A program made the translations under genes and the position numbers. Source: Dichetophora obliterata (lineage: Eukaryota > Arthropoda > Insecta > Diptera > Sciomyzidae). From it: DNA of 64,000 bases. Positions within the stretch are counted from its first letter, which is position 1; the number at the start of each line of letters is the position of its first letter. Positions 21,150 through 32,815 of this stretch are shown here, in pieces. The notes under the pieces are model-generated. The model was not told where the DNA came from. It made no database searches and saw only the letters and a program-made list of their open reading frames with translations. The stretch is taken from positions 97,775,175 to 97,839,174 of the forward strand of contig OY986437.1 in NCBI GenBank assembly GCA_963920525.1, written 5' to 3'.

Positions 21150-22386
21150 ATATAGTCACTATAAAGAGGGGAAAAGTAGTTGGTTAATTATATACCAAAT
21201 CTTGTTTTAATCTATTTTCTCGTTTTAATTTATTTTTAAGTATTTTTTTTTTGTTTTTAATATTTTTTTATTTATAGCACTCCTACTTATTTCCCTTTTA
21301 TTCATTATTTTTATTTATTTAATTTCTTAAAACTGAAATAAACTTCTCCAAAACAATTAATGTTGCGCTCACTTTAAAATTTCTACAATGACTGAGGCAC
21401 AAACTACAGTGTTCAAAAAATGATTGCAATTGAACACGTGTTCAATCATTCCCGTTATGCTACAATTAGCATTAAATAATTGATACACAAAGCGACAAAT
21501 CCGTTCGACTCCTTCTCTTCTCACTTCCTTTTTCTCATTTAAGAATGAGTTTCAGAATTAAGCTGCCCAAAGCGACAAATTCGTTCGACTCCTTCTAATC
21601 TCCATTCATTCTTTTTATTTAAGAATGAGTTTCAGAATTCATGCTAATGCAGCGATTAAAAAACGTGTAGAGTGCATGCTTGAAAGCAATTATGTTATTG
21701 CTTCTAATAAAAGCCTTGACAACTATTCTGCTGGGATATCACATGAAATGACTTCTTTTTTCTGGGAGGCACTTTTACTGATCGTGAAAGCTTCCGTCTG
21801 TGCCAAGAAGTAAGCGAAAGTAATTAGAGCTTTTATTGCAGCCATTTTAATGTTTGCTTGCAAGATTATGCTGGTTCTTAAAAAAGTATCGAGTATAAAG
21901 TATCGATTAAAAACCAGCGAGTTTCGAGGTATACTCGGTACCAAAATTTTTAATATCAAAAAGTATGGAGTTTCCCATCACAACTGCTAACACTATTTTT
22001 AATTTTTAAGACATAAGGCTTTGAGTTTGATTCACTCAAGCAACACATCTTTTATTATCGCTAGCCCAAAGGGTTTTTTTTTTTTGTAAATTGAATGTGA
22101 AGTTCCTTATTAAAATTATTTCCACATAGTTTTTAAATATTTTAATCCCGTGCAAGGAAAATTTGTTTATTTAGTTTTTCCATTTATTGAGCAAATATAT
22201 GCATATAAGAACAAGTATTTTGAATTCCGCAAAGAAGGTAGATCACAATTATTGTAGGTTTACTTATGTTAAACTAAACTAAAAACTAGAAATTAAATTA
22301 ATTAATTACGAGTGGGAAAATAATATACAACAAGTTTAAGCAGTATTAAAAATGTAAGCAAAATAACTACTTAATGTGAAAAAAGG
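21150..22386. other. AT-rich DNA with an 80-bp direct repeat
   Basis: AAAGCGACAAATYCGTTCGA recurs at about 21489 and 21569, followed by matching TTAAGAATGAGTTTCAGAATT: a tandem duplication of 80 bp (about 21489-21640). An 18-bp perfect palindrome with a central CACGTG lies at 21429-21446. The open frame 21625-21813 is unrecognised. Confidence 0.5.
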
Positions 22387-22809
22387 CTATTGAGAAAAAG
22401 CTATGATAAAATATGTATTATATGATAAATTAAACAATTCAAAATTAAGCAGCACAGGAGAGAGATAGTAAGTAAAAAGAGAGATACTAGAAGATAAATA
22501 GCAAGAAGATAGATTAGAATTATGAGAAGTACTCAAAATTAAACGCTTGAAAGAGCTCTCGTTGGAAACAACTTTAATGTTAATCGGTAAAGATTTCCAT
22601 AGTCTAATTGCACTGTCGAAAAAAAGCCAGCTAGATTTTTTATAATAACTAGAATTCGCCAGTGGTTGAAATTGGATTTTTTTCACTGTGACCTTCGAAC
22701 TACATTGTGATATAAAATCGCTTTCGTTCTCAGATGAGCGTAGAATAAGGTTAAAAACGAATCTATTTTTAGTTTGGCGCTCAGTGCTTACCAAAAACTT
22801 TTCATACAA
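22387..22809 (-). pseudogene. LINE reverse transcriptase C-terminal fragment
   Basis: The 140-codon frame contains SSYYKKSSWLFFDSAIRLWK followed by SLPINI and SSFKRLIL. This is the block found after the RT domain in many non-LTR retrotransposons (aromatic-rich FF..A..LWN.LP..I...S...FK). The catalytic part is missing. The last 40 residues are hydrophobic and low-complexity. The clade cannot be given. Confidence 0.55.
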
Positions 22810-23040
22810 AAATACGTTGTACTGAGAAAAGTACAGCGTTGTTGCAGCTTTCGAGATATCGCAATAATTTTGATGTCATAATAACGGGAAACTTTTAGAA
22901 ATACTAACTGTGAAAAATATTGCTAAAAAAAGCTTTCGTCTACCGTTATTTTTTTCAACCAATGAATTTTCATACAAAAATGCGTTGTACTGAAAAAAGC
23001 TACAGTTTTCGAGATATCGTCATCTGAAACTTATCGTAAC
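22795..23040. repeat. Partial direct duplication, period about 169 bp
   Basis: TTTTCATACAAAAATRCGTT plus GTACTGA and TTTCGAGATATCG occurs at about 22800 and again at about 22969. Confidence 0.6.
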
Positions 23041-24160
23041 TTACCTATCGTAATCTGAAACTTTCTACTTCACCTAACCTTTTCGGTAACTTTATAAAGT
23101 TAATAAAACAATCATGCATTGGGCTTTTTACATAATTAAAAACTGTAAATTCGACTGAAATTTTGTTTAGAAAATAACCAAATTTTTTATATATTTTACC
23201 TAATGCAAGTTGTTGAATTCGTACTTCACTTGTTGTAAAAAAAAAATTATTTTGAAATTTTCTTAAATCATCTTTCAACAATCATTTTTTTTTCAAATAA
23301 TTTCGAACGTTTCATTGAAAAACAAACATACTTAAAAAAAACATATTAAACTTAACATCTATCGGATAGATAAATTTTATTCCCTTATACTACTGGCAAT
23401 GGAGGGGACCAAATAATTGTTCTGCCAACAATCAACTATTGATCCCAGATGATGAAGCTCCTTTGGGAATGGGGGCTGGAGGAGCATATTCCTGACTTCA
23501 CAGGTATTTATACTAGAATAATTTCAGCGAAATGTCGCTAACAATCAAATTTTTATATGGGGACTTTATTTAGCTATGTCCGTCTGTTCGTATGTCTGTC
23601 TGTGATCACGAAAACAGCCGTAATGTTACAGCTATCTTAACGAAATTCAAAATACGTAGGTATAAGATTTTCATTCAAAAATAAAGATAAAGTTCGAAAA
23701 TGCACCAAATCGTATGAAAACCACTCCTTCCTTTCTAACAAAGTGACTTTACCAAATCGGTAAAATTTCTTTAAATGTCACTTGAATTAATACAATGGCT
23801 TAAGTTTTTTGAAATTAGTTTAAATCTTCACTATCCACTTAATGTTTGGATTTTAAAAAAAGACCGAAAACATCGCCCAAAATTTTTTAAATTTTTATGA
23901 AGTCTCCGATATGGTTTGTATTCACTATTTCACATAATTATATTATATTGTGATAACTTTGGCCAGAAAGTGTTAATAAAACAAATCGCGCTATTTTTCT
24001 AGTGGCTAAGCAGTAATATTTTAAGCCACCTAATATTTTTCTCTCTTTATTCCATTTTCAAATCCGTTGAAATTTAAATTTTCGTCAAGTTCTGTAAAAA
24101 AAACTCATGTGATCAAAACACAATATTCATAAGAATTTGGTTATTTTATATTTTTTTCAG
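23041..24160. other. AT-rich non-coding DNA
   Basis: About 23560-23640 has the GTCCGTCTGTTCGTATGTCTGTCTG type of motif common in dispersed fly repeats. Nothing coding is recognised. Confidence 0.4.
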
Positions 24161-24171
24161 AACTTGGGTAA

Positions 24172-25219
24172 TCTATTCTATGCTACAATTCGCGGAAAAG
24201 GGATTATATTAAATTTCAAAAACTCGAAGCGTTTTCAACTGAAGAACGGCACTTTCTTGTTTTAATAGTTGCGGAAAATTGGCTACATCAATATAGAAAG
24301 ATTTCAAAAAAGGACTTTGAAATAGCTGCAGAACAAATAATAAGTTTATTTCCATGTGAAGATAAAGTATGTCAGGGAAAGTACACAATAAAATTGAGAC
24401 AGCGATTTAATTTTCCTCGTTTCATACGTGGCAAACATGGTATATTCAACATGATATATAGGTACCGAAGCTATCAAACACCTGGTATATTATAATTTGC
24501 AAGTTTTGCTATTTGCTTTGCTTTTATTCTTAAAAAGCTGATTTTGACAAGTGCTGTCCTATCACAAGAGAGAATTTTATCTACCACTTCTACCAGGTTG
24601 AATATATTTCGCGTGGCAAGAATATTTTCTCCGCCTCCAAAATTATTAAAAAGTTTATCGTGTACACTCTTTAATCTTACACTTTCAGAAACAAACTAAT
24701 ATTATTTTAATTCAACTATAGTATGTATACACTGGTTTTAAAGGGACACGCGGAAAGTTAGCGGAGAGGTATTACGCCCTCTCCAAAAAATATAGGAAAC
24801 TGAGTTTTTTAAAAAGTAGGTATAATTTAAAAAAAGCAGCAGCCGAAGAAATAACTCAAGAATCAAATGTACAAGGTTGGTTAGAGATATAAGAATAATT
24901 TATTTTAAAAGATTGTTTCTATTTATTTTACCCTCTACTAACAATTTTCAATTCAGTGGCTATAGAACAATCAGATGGAGGAATTGCTGGCCATGAGATG
25001 TGGTTGAAAAACAATGTATCTCCTGAATCACTTAATAATACGAAAGAAAAACCTATTTTTAATCAAACTTTTTATTGTTGTTATCATGTGCTAACTATTA
25101 TCAACTATTTTAATCACTTTGTCTTATATAAACTCAGAATAACTCTCGTTTTTCTTGTGAACAGTTATTTGCACCTGGTTTTGCAATTTTCTTGTTATAA
25201 AAATGTTATGTTAAAATAA
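24172..25219 (+). CDS. Three-exon gene or recent pseudogene, function unknown
   Basis: Three open segments join in frame through canonical GT-AG introns, all phase 1: 24172-24484 (donor G|GTATAT), 24744-24875 (acceptor AAAG, donor G|GTTGGT), 24957-25219 (acceptor TTCAG). The spliced length is 708 nt, 236 codons with the stop. Recognisable runs are FSTEERHFLVLIVAENWLHQ, IRGKHGIFNMIYRYR, TRGKLAERYYALSKKYRKLS and GHEMWLKNNVSPES; the tail after that is hydrophobic. The layout (helical N-terminus, RGKL basic helix, then WLKNN) recalls an insect multi-copy family with a WLK/RxNxxPW motif that I cannot name. There is no in-frame ATG at the 5' end, and an in-frame TAA lies at 24169-24171 near a possible acceptor at 24160, so a further upstream exon or a 5' lesion is implied. 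Confidence 0.5.
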
Positions 25220-25344
25220 CTATTATTGTAATTAGTCATATAAGTGATTTAAAAAAATAATAGGTAATAAAATCACATTTTAAATTTCAAATCATATTCA
25301 TCTTTAAATTATTTATTTCGATTGGTTTATACGTTTACATTAAA

Positions 25345-25700
25345 GTGGAAAAATTATCTAAAGAATTGGATGAATTTTCTAAATTAAGTAGTTGTTTTTC
25401 CAACTCTAAAGTAGATATGGTATCAAAATAAATAGTTTATTTTTCTAACATATGTAGGTGTCATTCCTACTCTTAAGTGAGAAAACAATCTAAATAATTA
25501 GACAAATTTTTTAAAATAAGTAGTTGATTTTTCCAATTCTAGAGTAGATATGCTATCAAAATAAAGAGTTGATTTTTTGAAAATATGTAGGTGCCGTTTC
25601 TACTCTTAAGTAGGCAATGCCGTCTAAATAATAAGATAATTTTTCTACACTTAGTAGGTGGCTAACCTACTCTGAAGTGGACATTGCTTCAAAAATAAAT
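25345..25700. repeat. Degenerate tandem repeat, period about 132 bp
   Basis: AAGTAGTTG occurs at 25386 and 25518 within units that align throughout (AAGTAGATATGSTATCAAAAT, CCTACTCTTAAGTG). A third, weaker unit follows to about 25700. Confidence 0.7.
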
Positions 25701-28572
25701 TGTCAATTCTACTAATTAATTATGTGGCTTATCTATTTTATGGTTGAAAACACACCTAAAGACTTAGGTGCTTTATTTACTCTCGCAGTTAGAGTACCTA
25801 ATTCAATTCCATTATTTTAGCATTTTGAAATTTTTAAAACACCTAAACAAATTTGTTGACTGAAAATCACCGGATTAATTTAGTTGTGTTTTCTACATTT
25901 TCAGGTAAAATTTCTACTCCTTTTTTTCTGTGTAGGGTATCCGTAAGAGATAGCGAGAAATGTAAAATTCCCTCTTACACTGTGTTCTTCCATATCTTAT
26001 AACTTAGGTTTTAATTAAGAAATTATTTTTTGAAGGCTCATATTTCAGGTCAAAGGTCACAAAATTCGGTGCACTCCTTTTCCCTACTCTTATTAATTTC
26101 AAAGAAAAAATTTTCAAATCGGTTGAGAAACACGGGAGAAAATGGTACCGGACTCTTTTTCCTACGCCTATTTGTATATATATGACATGGTATAAAGATT
26201 CAATATTCAAAGAGGCTGAAATCATTCGGGATTCCGGGATTAACTTCCTTAGTGCACTAAAAAATTTCAATTAATTTATTCATGAATTTATTTGATTTAA
26301 TATCATATTTCTATTCGTCATACAAAAAACATGCAACACAACGGTATGCATTGTAGCTGTACGTTTTATTACAACGAAATATATCTTTACAAATACATCA
26401 TGGAAGTTGAAGAAATAGTTACCTAAATGCACAGAATATTCATGTAAAAGTAGAAAAAAGGTATAAAGAAAATAACGTAGATAACAGCAGCAACAAGAAT
26501 TCAAATGTTAGGTATTCAACAATAGAGACATGCAGCATGACGATGTTGGTTACCGATGCTTGTGGCAGTACCAGTACACCGATTGAAGCACACACTGGAA
26601 GATAATAACAACACTTAAAAACATATCGATTCCCTGTAGCAGAGTGTCCTTGTGTGCTTCTTTCGCTTTGCTGCATTGGGAGAGGGGTGGCAATGTTTTT
26701 TTGTGTTAAGTTCTTTTTTTACTCATTGTAACTTGTTGCTCTGATATCGTCGTGTGAGCAGGAAAAAGTTTTGATTACATTTAAAAACACCTTTCTTGGC
26801 AATCACCATGGGCATGCTTCTGGGATGCTTTTAAGGTAGTGTGAATCTCGTGTTAGTGTAGGTAATTGTGTTGGTATTGCATACAATTTACAACTGGAAA
26901 GTGTTCGAACCCCTGCAAGCTAACACTTAACTATCCATAGTTTGTATCGTTCGTGTTCTACCTCGATATGTTTGCCACAATCACTTTGATTTCAAGCTTG
27001 AAATTAAATTTTAACTCCTTCTTCGAGAGTCCTTTGCGCACACAATCAACGCGTTGTTGATATTGTTGGTGATTCTGCTGTTGTTGTTGTGGTTGGAATA
27101 TTGTCGTCACCTTTTGTAATTTTAACCTTGCATTCAAATTGTTTGAAAATTTTAATTAAAATGTTGATTACAAAAAATTATAAAATTACATGTTGTTAAC
27201 ATTCAATTAAATGTCAGTTAAAGTGGATATACAAGTGGGCGGATGCTGCTTGTTTTGCATAAATTTTCCATATTTTGTTCAATGGCATTTTCATGTGAAA
27301 TTTTTGTACTTGAAGAGCTAAGTGAATATTCTAGAATTTTTTAAGTACTGTTCATGTTAATTAGGATTCCTAGAAACGATTCGGTGGCTTGCACATAATC
27401 CATATTTCGATTATTTTTTTCTTTAGTTTTGTTAGGGAAATGAAATCAGAAAAGGGAATACTTGAAAAACACAAATATTTCTTCTCTATGATTTTCTTCC
27501 TCCAAGATGGATGTCACACAGTTTTGCATATATTTTGCTTTTGTTGGAGGTGCTTCAATGTGGGAAAAATTAAGAATGAAACATAAGAAAGGAATTAATG
27601 GACTAAAAAAAGCTGGAAAAAGAAAAACCAGTATTTGTTAAAACATTATTGTCCTATATACCTATAGGTTTAGAGTTTTAGTAAATTTAAGTGAATGCAA
27701 GTGAGCGATATAACTGTGAATTTCATTAATTTCTCAAAAAAACGGACATTTTTGAATTAGCAAGGATTTCATTTAATTTTAAGAAGCTACAATAAATACT
27801 GAAAGTAGTAGTTTTTTATAACCTTTCAATATGCTACAATTAAAAAAGGATGAAATTAAAATAAATGGAAAGAGACTTTGTGAATGGTTTAAATCTTTAT
27901 AATTAATTTTTATTTATATCGTCGACTAACATAGGAACTCATACAAATAATCCAATTATTGTTTTTGTAAAACAACCTCAAAGGGGTGTACACAAATTTT
28001 CTTTTCATTGGCATGATATTTTATGTATAAAAATGCTTATTCCGTTTCAAATATCAAATTCTGATTACAATAAGCGATACTTCAAAGAAATGTCACAATT
28101 CATTCGTTCACAAAGATTCAAAAAAAAGTTTCTCAAAATCGGGGAAAAAATCACTTGCTCTATGCAAGCGAGTTTCTTTTTACAGCTGCTCTTTTAATTA
28201 CACTGAACAACAAAATATATTTTTTCCAAAATAACAAGGTTCTGACAACAGATTCTGGTAGAGGGGACAAAAAAAAAGTATCATGTATCGGCGTTTGTGT
28301 ACAATTTTGGATCTGAGTTTTATCATCAGATTTATGTGAAATAATACGAGGAACATTTTTGTGGAACATTTTAATCCTCTAACTCTTCAATGTATTGATA
28401 TTTTTTTCCTTGTTGTGAAAAAGAGTTAAGAAAACCCATAAAATGGGGATCTAACGGGTTAAAGTGTCCAATAAAAATACTTTTCATAAAATTTAAATAT
28501 AAGTCTTTGAGTACAGCAAAGCTCAAATTTCAACTTGAACGCCAAAAAATAAGTCAAAACTAAAAATGTGCT
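25701..28572. other. AT-rich DNA without recognised genes
   Basis: Several short open frames (26004-26270, 26280-26504, 26440-26676, 27389-27586, 28160-28369) have no domains and no homologue that I recognise. About 26980-27110 contains GTTGTTG runs of the kind seen in fly transcribed leaders, but I cannot support a gene. Confidence 0.4.
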
Positions 28573-29039
28573 TACACGGAGAAAACTGTTTGCTAAATTT
28601 GTATTGTGGTTAACTCTGGATAACCAATCATATTTCTAATACGTTATAACCAATGTTAAACGATTCGACTAACACGCTCCAAAATCGTTTTAGAGGAGCT
28701 GCTTGTACATAAAATATATATAATATACATAAAAATATGTACATCTTACTAGAAATAAAAAACATTAATATTAGTCTTTGGTTTTTTTTTATTTTTTACA
28801 TTTTTTCATAAGCTACTTATTTCATCAGTTCAAGATATATCACATAAGATTATTGAAAAACAAATAGCAACTAAACATAAAAAACTTAAAAGGCTCTTCT
28901 ATCATTATACCAATAAAGCATTATTTAGTATTATCAAAATAAAAAAGTTTAAATCAATTGTTTAGCACAAGAAACACAATTCGCTGCACAACAAACTTAT
29001 AACCAAAACACTATATTCCTACAACAAAGGACTTAACTT

Positions 29040-29690
29040 CGACTGAACCGAAGTTAAAATACCCCCACATCCGTATTATAGTATATACGAAGGTGTCAAT
29101 GTTGTATAATTTTGATGACGCCACTTGTATGGGGCGTGGTTTTTATCCAAATATATAAAATATGAAACACATCCTAATTATCAAAGCTTATGTATAAAAT
29201 ATAAAGTTTAAACCATAATTTTTTGAATTTAGGAAGGTTTTGTATTAAAATGACGCCACTTTGTGTGTGAGGTGGGCGTGGTTTTCAACCAATTTTGACA
29301 AATTTCAAATATATGGTGAATATTTTACTCCAAAGCTAATGTGCAAAATTCGAAGTTCATATATTAATTTTTGTAGCATTTTAATAGATACTGTTTTGAT
29401 AAAGTCACTTCTTATGGAAGGTAGGCGTGGTTTTCATCCAGTTTTGCTCATTCCCGAATTTTATGTTTGTTTTTGAATATAAGCATATATTTTTTATTTC
29501 CTTATGCTAGCTTAAAAATTGTGGCTGTAATCGTGTCGACAGACAGACAGATGGACAGACGGACATGACTTAATCGACTCAAGAGGTGATCCTGATCAAA
29601 AATATATATACTTTTCTATACCTACCACGTCTTCTTATTAGCGTTCCGAACGGAGTGACAAAGTTACTATACGACTATACAACTAACATC
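29040..29690. repeat. Dispersed fly repeat nested in the TIR element
   Basis: GGGCGTGGTTTT blocks recur three times, followed by a (CAGA)-rich GACAGACAGACAGATGGACA stretch, GTGATCCTGATCAAAAATAT and a TATATATACTTT-like run. This arrangement is common in dispersed repeats of higher flies. I do not give it a family name. Confidence 0.5.
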
Positions 29691-29925
29691 AAAATTAGCC
29701 ACTTCAAAATTATAATATCTAAGCAAATTTTTGATTAAATTCAAGCAATATTTTGCTTAGTTAATATAAACTGCAAAAGGAAATTCTGCTTTATTCAAGC
29801 ATATATTTGCTATGTTATTATAAATTGGAATATCAAATTTTGATTAGTTACTGCTGAAATCTTGCATATTTTTGAAGTGAAATAATTTTAAATTTAAAAT
29901 TAAATTTAAAAATTACCACCATCTA

Positions 29926-29993
29926 GAGATTTGAACTTCGACCGCGTGAGTGTAAGTGCGTGGGCTTATCCATTCGACCATCGCAGTTGTTTA
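29926..29993 (-). repeat. tRNA-like sequence (not a functional gene)
   Basis: Minus strand GCGATGGTCGAATGGATAAG resembles a tRNA 5' end with an A box, and AAGTTCAAATCTC a B box, with a long variable-arm-like middle. The acceptor stem does not close and the sequence is missing from the second copy of the host element. Confidence 0.4.
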
Positions 29994-30326
29994 CCAATCG
30001 TCGCCTAGTTTTCTTCATTAAGAATAAATGTGTTCTCGTGTGTTTAGCAGAAATTTTGCTTGAATTCAGTAAAAATTTACTATTTGAGTTTATAATAACT
30101 TAGCAAATATTTGCTTGAATTAATTAGAAATTTGCTTTTGCAATTTATAATAACTTAGCAAAATTTTGCTTAAATTTAATCAAAATTTTGCTTTTTCCTA
30201 AATACATGAGGAATGATTTCAATTTAGCAATCTTTTTCTAAAATCACACAATGATTGAGCAAAGTTTTGCTGATTTGCATTTAAGCAAAATATTTGCTTG
30301 ATTCAAGCAAAATATTTATCTCCGTG

Positions 30327-30769
30327 TAAAGGTTAATTTCGCACTTATTAAGAATGGGTGCTAAAATGTCCCAACCAAATGTTTGTATGAAAAAATGTGC
30401 TACGTTATATTTTACTCCAAGTCACCATGCCAAAAGAAGCTCTACATAATATATATAAATAACAAGATGAGTACAAATTTGGGTATTTAACCCATTTCAC
30501 ACCGAGTTTTGAAACAACCGTAACAACAGTTGAGAATTACTTTTCTAGGATAATTAGGATCCAATAAACTCGAATTCATGGTCAAATCCGTCAAAATTTT
30601 TTTACCGTTGATAGTTTCGTCAATGGCGGTTGATGACGCGGTTGATGACGCGGTTGATGACGACTAAAATCACGTATACTTTATAGATATATTCTGCAGT
30701 TATCGACAAAATATATTTCGAAATATTAGAAAAGCACGACTGTTTTGTTATTAATATTATATATTATTA
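30327..30769. other. AT-rich non-coding DNA with a short tandem repeat
   Basis: GGTTGATGACGC is repeated three times at about 30630-30665. Nothing else is recognised. Confidence 0.5.
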
Positions 30770-31030
30770 CTAGCTGACCCGGGCAAACGTTGTTTTGCCT
30801 TCAAATTTTATTTTCACTGCAAGTCTGGTTCCGTTGCAAAGTCATGGATCAATTTTTTATTTTTCCTTTTAATTTAATTTAAATTTAAATAAATCTAAAT
30901 GTAAGGAATTTGTATTTTCATTTCATTATAAATAGCTCTTACCCGGTGCGCTTCGCTACACCTAAATCGATTAAAACTCTTAAGGGTTTTTACTTTGTGT
31001 TTTATTTATTGTTGTAAAACTATTACTTAT

Positions 31031-31387
31031 TTATAGAACATTTTGGTATACAATATTTTTGGTTTTTCCACCTGGCGCGTAAATGAATAAGCACCTTTGT
31101 GTTCCCACTCTCGAACATGCGACATACAATTGACCGTGGGAGAAGCACGGTTCTTCCAAATTGACGCCGCACACTCGAAACGTTTGCCCTTGCGATTTGT
31201 TTATGGTCATCGCAAAGGCAAGACGTACTGGGAACTGCAAACGCTTAAATTCAAACGGCATGTCCGTGGGAATCATTGGAATGCGTGGTAAGAGTACAAC
31301 TTCACCTGCTGCCTTGCCATTTAGTATGGTTGCTTCAATCAAATTTGGAAACAATTTTTTGACTGAAAGTCTTGTGCCATTACACAA
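31031..31387 (-). pseudogene. Helitron helicase C-terminus
   Basis: PIF1-family helicase end: LCNGTRLSVKKL-type block, PFEFKRLQFPVRLAFAMTIN followed by KSQGQTF (motif V) and QLYVACSRVG (motif VI, arginine finger), ending VYQNVL at the usual C-terminus. The preceding region is frame-shifted relative to the frame 31434-31990. Confidence 0.92.
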
Positions 31388-31433
31388 GTCGGTGGCTTCA
31401 GATTTCTCAGAAGTATAATAGGTGAACCGACTT

Positions 31434-31990
31434 TCAGGACCAAACGATGCGGTGGCAGACCGGGGGATCCAAAGAATTCAAGAATTCAGTTGGATAATTG
31501 ACTACTTCATCTTCATTCAAAACGCTATCAATCGATGTATACGTTGTAGCTTCTCCTGGCAGTTTTTCTTGAATGGCAAAATTGATTTCGTTGACGTGTA
31601 CATTTTTTGGTGCCAATATTGCGCGTTCACTTAAGTAATCATTGCGTTGATACTGTTGAACAATATTCGGAAATACACTTTCAATCAATTCTTCTTTCGA
31701 TTGTAAAAGTGTACAAAAGTTGTTCTGCAATGTGATCAAACCGGTATCATCAATTGGTATTTTGCCTTCGCCAATGTCCAACAACTGCTTCGAAAACGCC
31801 GCTGCGGATCGATCATTTTGCCATTGGATTCGCATGTTGATGATAAGAGTCAGCCTTTGAACATGTCTCCACAAAACTGACGATTTTAAACATGCATTTA
31901 TTTCGTCTGCAGGAGTTGATCGAGGAATGACTGGCAAAGTTGGCCTAAAATCGCCGGACAATAATACTAATTCGATTCTCCAGTGAGCAA
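31434..31990 (-). pseudogene. Helitron helicase middle region
   Basis: From VLLSGDFRPTLPVIPRSTPA (motif III region) through CLKSSVLWRHVQRLTLIINM to EFLNSLDPPV, the middle of the same helicase. A frameshift and small loss between 31388 and 31433 separate it from the C-terminal piece. Upstream of about 31990 the open frame is in the wrong frame relative to the N-terminal region, marking the deletion junction. Confidence 0.88.
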
Positions 31991-32401
31991 GGAATGTAAT
32001 GGTTCTGGTGGCGGTTCCAATGCAGGCAGTTTCGCTTTGCCACCGGAGCAGCACATGCCAGCTGTTTCTCCTCGAAACTTCGCTGCATTGCAATGCGTAC
32101 AAATAATATCCATTGCTCCAATGGAACCATGCAGGCTGTAGTCGCAGTCAGGATCGTAGTGAAAGCCAACATGTTCCATTTGATCGCGAAGACGAAGCGG
32201 AACTCTGCCTTAGCGATAATTTGGCCGTTGATTGTCTGCGGATTCAGCTCTAAACTGTGCACGCCGCTTTCTGTACACCGCTCTACCTCGGGCATTCACT
32301 TGAGCGCGTTGCTCTTCGCTTTGATTTCTTCTCCGTATTGACATTCGATGTGAATCACGCGTATGCCTGCCAACCGTATTACGTCTGCGTAGTGGAGGCA
32401 T
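31970..32401 (-). pseudogene. Helitron ORF N-terminus (zinc-finger region)
   Basis: It starts MPPLRRRNTVGR with an Arg-rich stretch, then with one or two frameshifts reads FHYDPDCDYSLHGSIGAMDI, CTHCNAAKFRGETAGMCCSG and LPALEPPPEPLHSLL. The C-x2-C...C-C arrangement and the PPPEPL block are the hallmark N-terminus of insect Helitron proteins. Right after it comes helicase motif III, so more than a thousand residues have been deleted. Confidence 0.85.
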
Positions 32402-32815
32402 TTTCTAAAGTATTCTTTTCAAATAAATGTAGCAAATCGATTGAATTAAATCTGGAAAAAAAAACACAATGCTGCGATGCCAATGTTTTTTAATAATTGT
32501 AAACATTCTCCAGCTGTTTCTGTTTATTTATTAGTAAAAGGCAGGACTGCCAATCTTGCGGCAAAACAATAATAAAAATCCCAAAAAAACACGTAAAGCC
32601 AAACAGAATTAATTGCAAAACGTGCAATGATACACACATTAAATTTCTTATGTGCACCCTCCACACAGACCCCAATCACTTCTAGAAATTTCATTTTATG
32701 TGCACCCTCCACACAGACCCCAATCACCCCTGAAAATTTCATTGAAATCGGGCAAGCTGTCTAGGAGGAGTATGCGAACAGGAAGTTTTGCCACTTAATT
32801 TTATATATATATAGA

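Larger units (their letters stand above)
28575..30326. mobile_element. CACGGAG-ended TIR element with nested repeat
   Basis: The ends CACGGAGAAAAC and TATCTCCGTG are flanked by TA (28573-28574, 30327-30328). The same element, shorter, lies at 58406-58760. The last 600 bp contain a series of palindromic AGCAAAWTTTTGCT-like motifs. Between about 28607 and 29690 it holds unrelated sequence, so it is interrupted. There is no transposase. Confidence 0.75.
30770..32815 (-). mobile_element. Helitron with internal deletion
   Basis: Read on the minus strand: target A, then a 5' TCTATATATATA start (32815), and at the 3' end the hairpin GGCAAAACAACGTTTGCC, CCGGGTCAG and CTAG (30770) before target T. 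This fits Helitron ends (5'-TC, 3' hairpin plus CTAG, insertion between A and T, no target duplication). The coding remains inside are the N-terminal zinc-finger region and the C-terminal half of a PIF1-type helicase. The replication initiator (Rep, HUH) domain and helicase motifs I-II are gone. Confidence 0.9.

Noticed and set aside
21429..21446. CACGTG E-box inside an 18-bp palindrome
   Set aside because: No adjacent gene; one such palindrome in 64 kb of repeat-rich DNA is weak evidence for a regulatory role.
25345..25700. CRISPR-like repeat array
   Set aside because: Units of about 132 bp are degenerate along their whole length, without alternating conserved repeats and unique spacers.
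26980..27110. Host gene leader with GTTGTTG repeats
   Set aside because: No ORF, splice site or promoter that could be tied to it.
31097..31418. Plus-strand frames at 31097-31291 and 31161-31418
   Set aside because: Antisense of the Helitron helicase C-terminus.
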